Source: Massilia sp. CFBP 13721 (GTDB lineage: Bacteria > Pseudomonadota > Gammaproteobacteria > Burkholderiales > Burkholderiaceae_D). Taken from it: a stretch of DNA of 64,000 bases. This document shows, piece by piece, positions 42,601-50,482 of the stretch. The stretch spans positions 86,280-150,279 of the forward strand of contig NZ_JACYUY010000014.1 in assembly GCF_014842025.1 (NCBI RefSeq). Reading direction: 5' to 3'. The translations under genes and the position numbers were made by a program. The notes under the pieces were generated by a model. The model had not been told where the DNA came from. It saw only the letters and a list, made by a program, of their open reading frames with translations, and did no database searches. Each line of letters begins with the position of its first letter. The stretch's first letter is position 1.

Positions 42601-45366
42601 CACGTCGAGCACGGCGACCTGGAATTTCATGGTATCGCCGCTCAGCCAGCTGCCCTGCTTGATGCCGACGGCCAGGCGCGACGGCCACAGCGGCACGCGC
42701 ATCGACGCCGTCAGCGTTTCGCCATTCGCGTCCTGGTAGGTCAGCTCGGCCAGCAGGGTGCGTGGCCGGTCCAGCTGCGGCAGGTCGGGCACGCTCATGC
42801 GCGCGCCGCCGGCGCGGTCGAGCGTCAGGCGCTGGGTGCGCGCGGCCTCGCCGCTCGCGTGCTGCCCTTCTTCTTCGCCGCCTTCATCATCGAAGCCCCC
42901 GTCGTCCTGCGCCCCCTCCTGCTCGACGCCTTCCTTGACGTCGCCGCCGGCAAAGGCAAACCCCTCGTAATCGTCGAAGCGCAGCGCGGCCGGTTCCGAG
43001 ACCGTGCGCAATGTGACCGGCGCGCCGCCGGCCGGGCCGCCTGCCAGGTAGTTCACCTGGGCGTCGAGCACGATGCTGCGCGGCGCCACTACGGGTTCGG
43101 CCGGTCCCTTGAGCACCGCCTTCATGGTCGGCACGCGGAACTGTTCGACGCGGAAGCTGCCGGCCACCTGGCCGCCGATGACGACGTCGTACTGGCCCAG
43201 CTTCGATTCGGCCGGAATCGTCCACGCGCCATGCGCCTGGCCGCCCGCATCCCAGGTCACATCGAAGGCGACCTTGTCGCCGCTGCCCTGGTGTACCAGC
43301 ACGCCTTTCGATGGACGCGGCATTTTGTCGGCGGCGGCATCCTCATCCAGCATCGAGGGCACATTGCGTGGCGCCCGGTCGCGCGCGTTCACCAGCGCCA
43401 GGCCGCTGCCGACGCGGCGGCGCAAAAAATGCTTCATGTGGACGGTCTCGCCGGCGCGCAGCAGCGTGCGGTCGAACACGGTGGCGACCAGGCGGCTGTC
43501 CTTGTCCAGCGATTCCGTGTTCAGGTTGAAGCGCCAGGGTTCGATCCCGCGCTGCCACTCGGACAGGGTGAACGTAACATCGTCGCCGCTGCGCGCGCTG
43601 ACGAAGTAGCCGCCGCCGTGGCTGCATTCGCTGCGTGGCAGTGGCTGGGCGATGCGCGCCACGCCGTTGGCATCGGTGGCGCCGCTCCACAGCAGCTTGC
43701 CGGCGCAGCTGCGCACGCCGACCTGGGCGCGCGCCACCGGCCGCCCCTTGTCGAGCGAGGTAACCCACACCAGCGAGGACTCGGCGCCGTGCTTGAAATG
43801 CGCCGCCAGGTTCGTCACCAGCGCCGTCGTGTGCACATAGGCGGTGCGCCCCTTGTCGTTGATGGCGCGGCCCAGCTGCGGGCTGGCCAGTTCGACGACG
43901 TAGAAGCCCGGCTGGCGCAGCGGAATGCCGACGACCTCGAAGGCGCGCCGTCCGTTCGGCTTGGGCAGCGCGAAGCGTTCGATGGCGCCGCCGGCATTCG
44001 GCCCTAGCACCCGTTTCTGCAGCGCCGCGCCGGACTGCTCGGGCGGGGTCGACACCCTGCCGCCATAGCCGTTCAGCTTGCCGAGCCAGGCCATCACATC
44101 CTGCTCCTGCGTGAGGCGCAGGCTGGCGCCGCTGCTGCGCACGCTTGTGGCCAGCCTGGCCTCGACGTTGCGCACCGTGACCGGCAGCAGGCGGTCGCCG
44201 CGCGCTTCGATGATGCCGAACGGCGCCGAGAATTTGACCAGCGGCGGCTGGCGGTCGACGCGCAGCGCCAGCGCGCCCGCTTTGCGGATCGTGAGCAGAC
44301 GGCCGGCGTCGTCCCTCAAACCGTCGGGCAGGCGCAGCTGCAAGGTCGCCAGCTCCGGGAAGGGTCCGGGGAAGGTCAATGCGCCGACGAAGCCGCCCTT
44401 GGCCTCGTCGGCGATGGTGGGCGCGAAGCGCTTGCCGCCCGCGCCCTCGAGGTGGATCTTGCGTGCTTCGGCCAGCGGCACCGGCGCGCTGAAGTCGAGC
44501 GACACCGGCAGGAAGGGCACGCAGCCGGCTTTCGCATTGACGCGCTCGCAGCGCAGGGTCAGGCTGAAGTCGGGACGCGTGCGGTAGGCCAGCGTCTGGT
44601 CGGCGTCGACCGCGACGCCATTCGGCGCGGCGATGCCCTCCCCCCAGACCAGAGTCAGGTCGACGTCGGCCGGCAGCGTACGGCGGCATTGCAGGGCGAC
44701 GATCGGGAAGCCGTCATCGAGCTTGTTCTTGAGCGGCAGCGCGGCCTGCCAGGTGCGGCCGCGTGCACGCCAGTACACGGTCAGGTGGCGGTCGACGAAG
44801 TCGCGCCGCTGCGCCAGCACACGCTCGCGCTCCTCTCCTGCCAGCACGCGCACGCCGATCTTTTCGTTGACGCCGTCGGCGCGGCACCAGGCATGGCTTT
44901 CGATGTCTTTGCTGCGGGCCGGCGCATCGAGTGCGAGCAGGAAGATTTGCTGTTCGTTGACTTGCTGGCTGCCTTCGTGCGGCAGCGCGCGCACGATCGA
45001 CGGGCCGCCGGTGTTGAAGGCGAAGGCGCGCTTGCCGCCGAGTGGCTGGCCGGCGAGGTCGCGCGCGTCGGGACGCAGTGTGAACGTGCAGGCGACGGCG
45101 CCGGGGACGTCGCGTTCGAAGTCGTAGCTCCAGGTCGTGCCGTCGATCCAGCGTCCGCTTCCCTTCTCGGTGCAGTCGGCGCTGAAAGGGTCGGCGGCGC
45201 GCGGGTCGCCAAAGGCGACCATCTGGTTCGAGAAGCGCGCCGTGACCTGGCGCACGCCTTTCACAGGGCCTTCGGGCGAGAACGCGGAGACGACCGTTTG
45301 CGCCGCGGCGGCGCAGGCGCACAGGGAAAGAGAGAGGAAGGTCAACACTCGGTACCAGGCGCGCAT
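39646..45366 (-). CDS. yfhM: Bacterial alpha-2-macroglobulin, YfhM type
   Basis: The 1906-residue envelope protein is full length for the family. It begins with a signal peptide (MRAWYRVLTFLSLSLCACAAAAQ); the Cys in LSLC or LCAC could be a lipobox, as in E. coli YfhM, but Sec cleavage after AAAA is also possible. MG domains fill most of the chain. An acidic Gly/Glu-rich segment (about 800-840, EGVEQEGAQDDGGFDDEGGEEEGQ) is in the position of the bait region, and the thioester motif CFEQ is at 1455-1458 (YMAAYPYSCFEQRTSRAV). These proteins trap attacking proteases covalently. The stop overlaps pbpC. Confidence 0.95.
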   Translation of the reverse strand: MRAWYRVLTFLSLSLCACAAAAQTVVSAFSPEGPVKGVRQVTARFSNQMVAFGDPRAADPFSADCTEKGSGRWIDGTTWSYDFERDVPGAVACTFTLRPDARDLAGQPLGGKRAFAFNTGGPSIVRALPHEGSQQVNEQQIFLLALDAPARSKDIESHAWCRADGVNEKIGVRVLAGEERERVLAQRRDFVDRHLTVYWRARGRTWQAALPLKNKLDDGFPIVALQCRRTLPADVDLTLVWGEGIAAPNGVAVDADQTLAYRTRPDFSLTLRCERVNAKAGCVPFLPVSLDFSAPVPLAEARKIHLEGAGGKRFAPTIADEAKGGFVGALTFPGPFPELATLQLRLPDGLRDDAGRLLTIRKAGALALRVDRQPPLVKFSAPFGIIEARGDRLLPVTVRNVEARLATSVRSSGASLRLTQEQDVMAWLGKLNGYGGRVSTPPEQSGAALQKRVLGPNAGGAIERFALPKPNGRRAFEVVGIPLRQPGFYVVELASPQLGRAINDKGRTAYVHTTALVTNLAAHFKHGAESSLVWVTSLDKGRPVARAQVGVRSCAGKLLWSGATDANGVARIAQPLPRSECSHGGGYFVSARSGDDVTFTLSEWQRGIEPWRFNLNTESLDKDSRLVATVFDRTLLRAGETVHMKHFLRRRVGSGLALVNARDRAPRNVPSMLDEDAAADKMPRPSKGVLVHQGSGDKVAFDVTWDAGGQAHGAWTIPAESKLGQYDVVIGGQVAGSFRVEQFRVPTMKAVLKGPAEPVVAPRSIVLDAQVNYLAGGPAGGAPVTLRTVSEPAALRFDDYEGFAFAGGDVKEGVEQEGAQDDGGFDDEGGEEEGQHASGEAARTQRLTLDRAGGARMSVPDLPQLDRPRTLLAELTYQDANGETLTASMRVPLWPSRLAVGIKQGSWLSGDTMKFQVAVLDVKGKPVAGTQVEVDVFQRVTYSHRRRLVGGFYAYENSSEIKRIGAACAGASDARGLLLCELKAPAEGNLILRARAVDLDGRPSMARSDVWVAGRGAQWFEASDNDRIDLLPVKPRFEPGERASFQLRMPFRAATVLVTVEREGILDTYLRRISAQDPTISLPIKASYAPNVFVSALVVRGRVAGVQPTALVDLGKPAYKLGIAPVRIGWAAHELHVQVASDKPVYKVRERAAVRVKVTRADGKPLSPGAEIALAAVDVGLLELEPNDSWKLLDTMMSERGLQVETSTAQMQVVGKRHFGRKAVAHGGGGGQSASRELFDTLLLWQGKVKLDAQGEAQVTVPLNDSLTGFRIVAVASAGAGLFGTGSVEVRSTQDLMLMSGLPQLVRAGDRLRAGFTVRNASERAQQVQLAAQMTADAGAPRSLAAQTVTLDAGASRELFWDITVPQAQALRWQVDAKGGAASDSIRIVQKVGAAVPVRTLQATLLQLDGPKSMQVERPLDALPGYGGVRTTFSPRLGGSLAGVRDYMAAYPYSCFEQRTSRAVALRDEKEWTQVAATLPAHLDGDGLVKYFASMLEGRDSLTAYILSVTTEAGFAIAPEARERMQAGLIAFVEGKIVRGSGLRTGELAVRKLAALEALSRIEPVRQAWLQSFTVEPTLWPTSAIIDWYLVLQRSPALERRDSLLAQAQQILRARLNLQGTTMGFSTERSDDWWWLMASPDVNANRLLLAMLDNPAWQGDMGRLARGTLGRQQKGHWSTTLANAWGTLALEKFSAKFEAQPVTGTSSAVLSGAGKPASWTGTVPNSVLQAWPEGRAQLTLRHEGGGKPWATVQSLAAVPLKAPLSSGYRIARSVTPVEQARAGSWARGDVYRVKLDLEAQADMSWVVVDDPIPASASILGTGLGRDAQIATRSETRRGWVQPDFEERSSGAFRAYYSWVPKGKWSIEYTVRLNNEGNFNLPPTRVEAMYSPEMFSEAPNAAVVVGR

Positions 45367-45536
45367 CTTGACTCCGCAAGAAGGGAAACTGCCAACCTAC
45401 GGTGGCGCGCAAGAGGCGCGTCTGGCCCGGCTCAACAGTCAGTTGAGTGTTGCAAAAAGGTGTGGAAGAGTCAACGAGTTCTCAGTACGGAGGCGTTGGC
45501 GGGGCTGTTGCCTGCACTGTTTGTGGCGCGTTTGGT

Positions 45537-45678
45537 CCGCATGGGCACAAGTGCCTTTCGTGGCCCGGCCCATCCTACGAGAAACGCCGGGGCGCTGCGC
45601 GAACGGAAACCACGCCTGCGGCAGCGGCGCACCGTAGGGTGGGCCGGGCCGCGAAAGGCACTCGTGCCCACGCGGATC
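45537..45678. repeat. REP-like palindrome pair with long arms
   Basis: A unit at about 45537-45580 and its inverted partner at 45632-45678 share TGGGCAC, AGTGCCTTTCG, GGCCCGGCCCA and CCTACG in mirror order, with arms of more than 40 bases. They fill the gap between yfhM and the first fadD; a further 6-bp dyad (CTCAAC...GTTGAG, 45431-45447) lies about 65 bases upstream of yfhM. No gene is seen in 45367-45723. Confidence 0.75.
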
Positions 45679-45723
45679 ACCGTATGACCCGCCTGCGGCT
45701 CGGAGAGACGGCTATTTACAGCA

Positions 45724-47406
45724 TCAAGCCGACTGCTTCTCGTCACGCAGCTCGCGCCGCAAGATCTTGCCGACGTTGGTCTTCGGCAGCGTGTCGCGGA
45801 ACTCGATCATGCGCGGGCGTTTATAGCCGGTCAGCTCGTCCTTGCAGAAGGCCATCAGGGTGTCCACCGTGAGCGCCGGATCCTTCTTGACCACGTACAG
45901 CTTCACGGCTTCGCCCGAATGTTTATCCGGCACGCCGACGCAAGCCACTTCCAGCACGCCCGGGTGCGAGGCGACGACGTTCTCGACTTCGTTTGGATAG
46001 ACGTTGAAACCCGAGACCAGGATCATGTCCTTCTTGCGGTCGACGATGCGCGTGTAGCCGCGTTCGTCCATGATGCCGATGTCGCCGGTCTTCATGAAGC
46101 CGTCCGCGGTCATGACCTTGGCTGTTTCGTCGTCGCGCTGCCAGTAGCCGGCCATCACCTGCGGGCCGCGCACGGCAATCTCGCCGGACTGGCCGAAGGG
46201 GACAGGTTTGTCCGTTTCGTCGACGATCAGGACCTCGGTCGACGGCAACGGCAAGCCGATGGTCCCCGTAAAATCGGTGATGTCGCAGCGGTTGGCGGTG
46301 ACCACCGGCGAGGTCTCGGACAAGCCATAGCCTTCGACGATCGGGGTGCCCGTCATCTTCAGCCATTTGTCGGCCACCGCCTGCTGCACCGCCATGCCGC
46401 CGCCCGGACACAGCAGATAGCTCGAGTGGTCGAGTTTGGCGAAGCCGGGTTGGTTCACCAGGCCGTTATATAACGTGTTCACGGCCGGGAAGACGTTGAT
46501 GCGGTACTTGCCCAGTTCCTTGATGAAGCCATCCATGTCGCGCGGATTCGGGATCAATACGTTCATCGCGCCCATGCGCATGCCGAGCAAGGCGCAGACC
46601 GTCAGTGCATAGATGTGGTACAGCGGCAGCGCGCACATGAATTGCAGTTGCTGGCCACCCGGCACCCCGGCCAGCGAAGGACCGAACCAGCCTTCGTTCT
46701 GCAGCACGTTGGCCAGCACGTTGCGGTGCAGGAGCACCGCGCCCTTCGACACGCCGGTGGTGCCGCCCGTGTACTGCAGGAAGGCGATGTCGTCGTGGCC
46801 GAGTTTCACCGGCTTGAAGGTCGAACGCGCACCTTCGGCCAGCATCTTGTTAAAACCGGTCGAACCGGGCAGCGACCAGGCCGGCACCATCTTTTTCACT
46901 TTGCGGACGACGAAGTTGACGATCGTGCCCTTGATCCCGCCCAGCAGGTCGCCCATGGCGCCGACAACGACGTGTTTCACCTGCGTGTTGGCGATCACCT
47001 GCTGCACCGTGTGGGCAAAATTCTCCAGCACCACCAGCGCCTCGGCGCCGGAGTCCTTCAACTGGTGCTGCAGTTCGCGCGGGGTATACAGCGGGTTGAC
47101 GTTGACGATGGTGTAGCCGCCGCGCAGGGCCGCCGCCATCGCCACCGGGTATTGCAGCACGTTGGGCAGCATGATCGCGATGCGCGCGCCCGGCTGCAGG
47201 CCGCGGCTCTGGAACCAGGCGGCCATGTTCGCCGACATGCGGTCGAGCTCGGCGTAGGTGATGGTCTTGTCCATGCAGGCAAACGCATTCTGGCCGGCGT
47301 ACTTGCGGAACGACTCTTCCAGCAAATGGGTCAGGGAGCGGTACTGCGTCGGGTCGATTTCCGCCGGTACGCCAGCCTGGTACGACTTGAGCCAAAACTT
47401 GTCCAT
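45724..47406 (-). CDS. fadD: Long-chain fatty acid-CoA ligase, downstream paralogue
   Basis: The 560-residue enzyme adenylates a fatty acid and joins it to CoA. Motifs are the P-loop YTGGTTGVSKGAVLLHRN (about 212-229), VEGYGLSETSPVV, the TGD motif MKTGDIGIMDERGYTRIVDRKKDMI, and the catalytic Lys in LPKTNVGKILRREL. Length and sequence match FadD of the MDKxWLKSY type. It is nearly colinear with the second fadD just upstream, and a terminator lies between, so it may have its own promoter in the 93-bp gap. Confidence 0.94.
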   Translation of the reverse strand: MDKFWLKSYQAGVPAEIDPTQYRSLTHLLEESFRKYAGQNAFACMDKTITYAELDRMSANMAAWFQSRGLQPGARIAIMLPNVLQYPVAMAAALRGGYTIVNVNPLYTPRELQHQLKDSGAEALVVLENFAHTVQQVIANTQVKHVVVGAMGDLLGGIKGTIVNFVVRKVKKMVPAWSLPGSTGFNKMLAEGARSTFKPVKLGHDDIAFLQYTGGTTGVSKGAVLLHRNVLANVLQNEGWFGPSLAGVPGGQQLQFMCALPLYHIYALTVCALLGMRMGAMNVLIPNPRDMDGFIKELGKYRINVFPAVNTLYNGLVNQPGFAKLDHSSYLLCPGGGMAVQQAVADKWLKMTGTPIVEGYGLSETSPVVTANRCDITDFTGTIGLPLPSTEVLIVDETDKPVPFGQSGEIAVRGPQVMAGYWQRDDETAKVMTADGFMKTGDIGIMDERGYTRIVDRKKDMILVSGFNVYPNEVENVVASHPGVLEVACVGVPDKHSGEAVKLYVVKKDPALTVDTLMAFCKDELTGYKRPRMIEFRDTLPKTNVGKILRRELRDEKQSA

Positions 47407-47440
47407 CTATGCCTCGCCTTCTATAACTCTGTGTGTCCAA

Positions 47441-47478
47441 TAAAAATGCAAAGCCGCCCGGTACGCGGGCGGCTTTGC
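47441..47478 (-). terminator. Intrinsic terminator between the two fadD genes
   Basis: A 13-bp stem (47448-47460 with 47466-47478) with a 5-base loop is followed on the minus strand by ATTTTTA. It lies 22 bases past the stop of the upstream fadD. Confidence 0.8.
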
Positions 47479-47499
47479 CAGCCGGACTTGCCTATGCTG

Positions 47500-49197
47500 T
47501 CAGGCTGCTTGCTTTTGCTTCTGCTGCTGTTCGTCGCGCAGCGCGCGCCGCAGGATCTTGCCGACGTTGGTCTTCGGCAGTTCGTCGCGGAATTCGATGT
47601 ACTTCGGTTTCTTGTAGCCGGTGAACTGCGCCTTGCAATAATCCATCAGCGCGCTCTCGCTCAGCGCCGGGTCCTTGCGCACCACGAACACTTTGACGGC
47701 CTCGCCCGAGTGCTCGTCCGGCACGCCGACCACGGCGCATTCGAGCACGCCCGGATGGCCGGCGATCACGCCTTCGAGTTCGTTCGGGTAGACGTTAAAG
47801 CCGGACACCAGGATCATGTCCTTCTTGCGGTCGACGATTTTCACGTAGCCACGTTCGTCCATGATGCCGATGTCGCCCGACTTGAAGAAGCCGTCGGCGG
47901 TCATGACCTTGGCCGTTTCGTCCGGACGGTTCCAGTAGCCCGCCATCACCTGCGGACCGCGGATCGCAATTTCTCCGGGTTCGCCCAGGGCCACCGGATT
48001 GCCGTCGTCGTCCAGAATGGCGATGTCGGTCGACGGCACCGGCAAGCCGATGCTGCCCGTGAAACCGGTTTCGTCCGAGCGGTTGCAGGTGGCGACCGGC
48101 GACGTCTCCGACAGGCCGTAACCCTCGATGATACTCTTGCCGGTGACCTGTTTCCACTTGTCGTTAACGGCTTGCTGCACCGCCATGCCGCCGCCGTTCG
48201 CCGTTTTCAGCTGCGAGAAGTCGAGGCTGGCGAAGTCGGGGTGGTTGACCAGCGCGTTGTACAGCGTGTTCACCGCCGGCAGCATGTTGACCTTGTACTT
48301 GCCGAGTTCCTTGATGAAGCCGGGAATATCGCGCGGGTTCGGGATCAGGATGTTCAAGGCGCCGGCACGCATGCCCCACAGGGCGCAGGCCGTCAATGCG
48401 AAGATGTGGTACAGCGGCAGCGCGCAGACGATGGTCTGGAATTCGACGTGCGGCGGCTGCGAGTTCGCCGGTTCGGCCCAGGCCTCGGCCTGCAGCACGT
48501 TGGCGATCACGTTGCGGTGCGTGAGCGTGGCGCCTTTCGAGACGCCGGTGGTACCGCCGGTGTACTGCAGGAAGGCGATGTCGCTCGATGTCAGCGTGGG
48601 TTTGGCGAACGGCATCTTGCCGCCCTGCGCCAGCGCATCCTTGAAGCGCACCATGTTCGGCAGCGCGAACTCGGGCACCATCTTTTTCACGCTGCGCACG
48701 ACGAAGTTGACCAGCATGCCCTTGGCGCCGCCGAGCATTTCGCCCATGCTGGCCACGACCACGTGGCGCACCGGCGTGTTTTTCAGGACTTGCTGCACCG
48801 TGTGCGCGAAGTTCTCGAGCACGATGATGGCTTCGCTGCCGGAGTCCTTCAATTGGTGTTCGAGTTCGCGCGGAGTGTACAGCGGGTTGACGTTGACGAC
48901 GGTGTAGCCGGCACGCAGGATGGCGGCGATCGCGATCGGGTACTGGAGGATGTTCGGCATCATGACGGCCACGCGCGCACCCTTGGCCATGCCGCGGCTT
49001 TGCAGCCAGCCGGCCAGGCGCTGCGAGCATGCATCGAGCTCGGCATACGTGAGGAACTTGTCCATGCACACGTACGCATTGTTTTGCGCGTACTTCTGGA
49101 AGGATTCTTCCAGCAGGTGCACCAGCGACGTGTACTGGTCGGGATTGATCTCGGCAGGGACGCCAGGGGGATACGACTTCAGCCAAATTTTGTCCAT
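47500..49197 (-). CDS. fadD: Long-chain fatty acid-CoA ligase, upstream paralogue
   Basis: The 565-residue protein has all FadD motifs (YTGGTTGVSKGATLTHRN, IEGYGLSETSPVATCN, FKSGDIGIMDERGYVKIVDRKKDM, LPKTNVGKILRRALRDEQQQ). The ATG at 49195-49197 has an AGAGG site upstream and gives the same N-terminus (MDKIWLKSY) as its neighbour. The two proteins are clearly paralogous throughout but differ at many positions, including the substrate-pocket stretch around ALPLYHIFALTACALWG/ALPLYHIYALTVCALLG, so they may prefer different chain lengths. Confidence 0.94.
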   Translation of the reverse strand: MDKIWLKSYPPGVPAEINPDQYTSLVHLLEESFQKYAQNNAYVCMDKFLTYAELDACSQRLAGWLQSRGMAKGARVAVMMPNILQYPIAIAAILRAGYTVVNVNPLYTPRELEHQLKDSGSEAIIVLENFAHTVQQVLKNTPVRHVVVASMGEMLGGAKGMLVNFVVRSVKKMVPEFALPNMVRFKDALAQGGKMPFAKPTLTSSDIAFLQYTGGTTGVSKGATLTHRNVIANVLQAEAWAEPANSQPPHVEFQTIVCALPLYHIFALTACALWGMRAGALNILIPNPRDIPGFIKELGKYKVNMLPAVNTLYNALVNHPDFASLDFSQLKTANGGGMAVQQAVNDKWKQVTGKSIIEGYGLSETSPVATCNRSDETGFTGSIGLPVPSTDIAILDDDGNPVALGEPGEIAIRGPQVMAGYWNRPDETAKVMTADGFFKSGDIGIMDERGYVKIVDRKKDMILVSGFNVYPNELEGVIAGHPGVLECAVVGVPDEHSGEAVKVFVVRKDPALSESALMDYCKAQFTGYKKPKYIEFRDELPKTNVGKILRRALRDEQQQKQKQAA

Positions 49198-49351
49198 CGG
49201 TGCCTCTGTCTCCAATAGGATTGTCATCGTCCATGGGCGCAACATGCACAAACGCGCACAACGCCCACAGCGTACATTATGCGTTTGCCATTGATGCTAT
49301 CGGGCAGCGCCCACGTATGCAAGCGCTTTTGGCACGATTGGAACAGGCACT

Positions 49352-50482
49352 CTACGGCATGGCTGCATTGGTGCGTTGCACCATGTAGTTGGCCGGCGGC
49401 GCCGTCACATCGATCATCCGCAAAGCGTGCTGGCGCGCGGTCTTGTCGAGTTTGGCCAAGCGGTTCACCTTGCGGTAAAAGGCGCCGAAATTCTTTTCAT
49501 CGCGCAGCATCGCGCGGAAAGCCGGCACGTAATCGTTGTAGGTGGCGATCGAAGCCAGGTGGGCATTCGACAGCGGCTCGGCAAAGAAGCGGTCGTAGCC
49601 GGCGTAACCGCCCCAGTTAGCTTTCAGTACCTGGTACTCCTCCTTCAGCGCGATGAACAGGCGCGCCTTGCCGATGCGCTTTTCTTCGTCGGGAACGATG
49701 GCCGCATAGGTACGCTCGAGTTCCTTGCGGTACTTCAGCAGCAGCGCCAGGAAATCCTTGCGCCGCGCCGAGTAGCGCGCATAGCCCTCGCGCATCGCCG
49801 GATTGCCGAAGCGCTCCAGCCACAACTCGACGCCGGCCTCTTCCACCGCGCTGGCGAAGGATTCGTTGAAGCGCGAGTCGCCCTGCACGTAAGTCACCTG
49901 GTGCGCCAGTTCGTGGAAAATCAGGCGCGCCAGTTCGGCGTCGGGATAGTTGATGAACGTGGAAATCAGCGGATCGCTGAACCAGCCGAGGGTCGAATAG
50001 GCGCTGACGCCGCCGATTTCGACGTCGCGCCCTTCGGCGCGCAACTGCTTGGCATATGCCTGCGCGTCTTCCTTGCTGTAGTAGCCGCGGTAATTCACGC
50101 AGCCGGCCACCGGGAAGCACCACTGCAGCGGTTTTAATGACAGCTCCGGCGTGGCGACGACGTTCCACAGCACGTATTGGCGCTTGAGTGCCGCGTAGTT
50201 TTTATAGCTGTCGTTGTCGGGCAGGCCCATTTGCTGGACCGCAAAACGGCGGATCTGGCGCGCCGTTTCCAGGCGATGGCGCAGCGAGGTGTTGGTGGCC
50301 GGGTCGGCCAGCCAGTCATCGATGGGGCGGGCGTCGGAGAGGAGTGCGAGCTGGCCCTGGGCGGCCTGGCTGTAGTAATTCAGCGTAGAACAACTGGCAA
50401 GTAATGCGACGGCGCCGGCGGCTGCGCTCATGCTGAGCGCGCGCCGGAACAAACGGGAGTGTTTAGGGGTGGGAGTTTTCAT
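49352..50482 (-). CDS. Predicted zinc aminopeptidase, lipoprotein (COG4324-like)
   Basis: The 376-residue protein has a lipoprotein signal ending LLASC (residues about 27-31), so it should be attached to a membrane in the periplasm. The rest matches the predicted-aminopeptidase family COG4324/DUF2265: QAAQGQLALLSDARPIDDWLAD, VSAYSTLGWFSDPLISTFINYPDAELARLIFHELAHQVTYVQGDSRFNESFASAVEEAGVELWL. HELAH followed by an E-containing helix is a zincin-type metal site. Its ATG lies inside the last codons of the molybdopterin oxidoreductase gene (20-base overlap), so the two are cotranscribed. Substrate is unknown. Confidence 0.87.
   Translation of the reverse strand: MKTPTPKHSRLFRRALSMSAAAGAVALLASCSTLNYYSQAAQGQLALLSDARPIDDWLADPATNTSLRHRLETARQIRRFAVQQMGLPDNDSYKNYAALKRQYVLWNVVATPELSLKPLQWCFPVAGCVNYRGYYSKEDAQAYAKQLRAEGRDVEIGGVSAYSTLGWFSDPLISTFINYPDAELARLIFHELAHQVTYVQGDSRFNESFASAVEEAGVELWLERFGNPAMREGYARYSARRKDFLALLLKYRKELERTYAAIVPDEEKRIGKARLFIALKEEYQVLKANWGGYAGYDRFFAEPLSNAHLASIATYNDYVPAFRAMLRDEKNFGAFYRKVNRLAKLDKTARQHALRMIDVTAPPANYMVQRTNAAMP

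Noticed and set aside
46615..49218. An 867-codon plus-strand open frame across both fadD genes
   Set aside because: It mirrors the FadD codons of both paralogues; its repeated look comes from the duplicated genes on the other strand.
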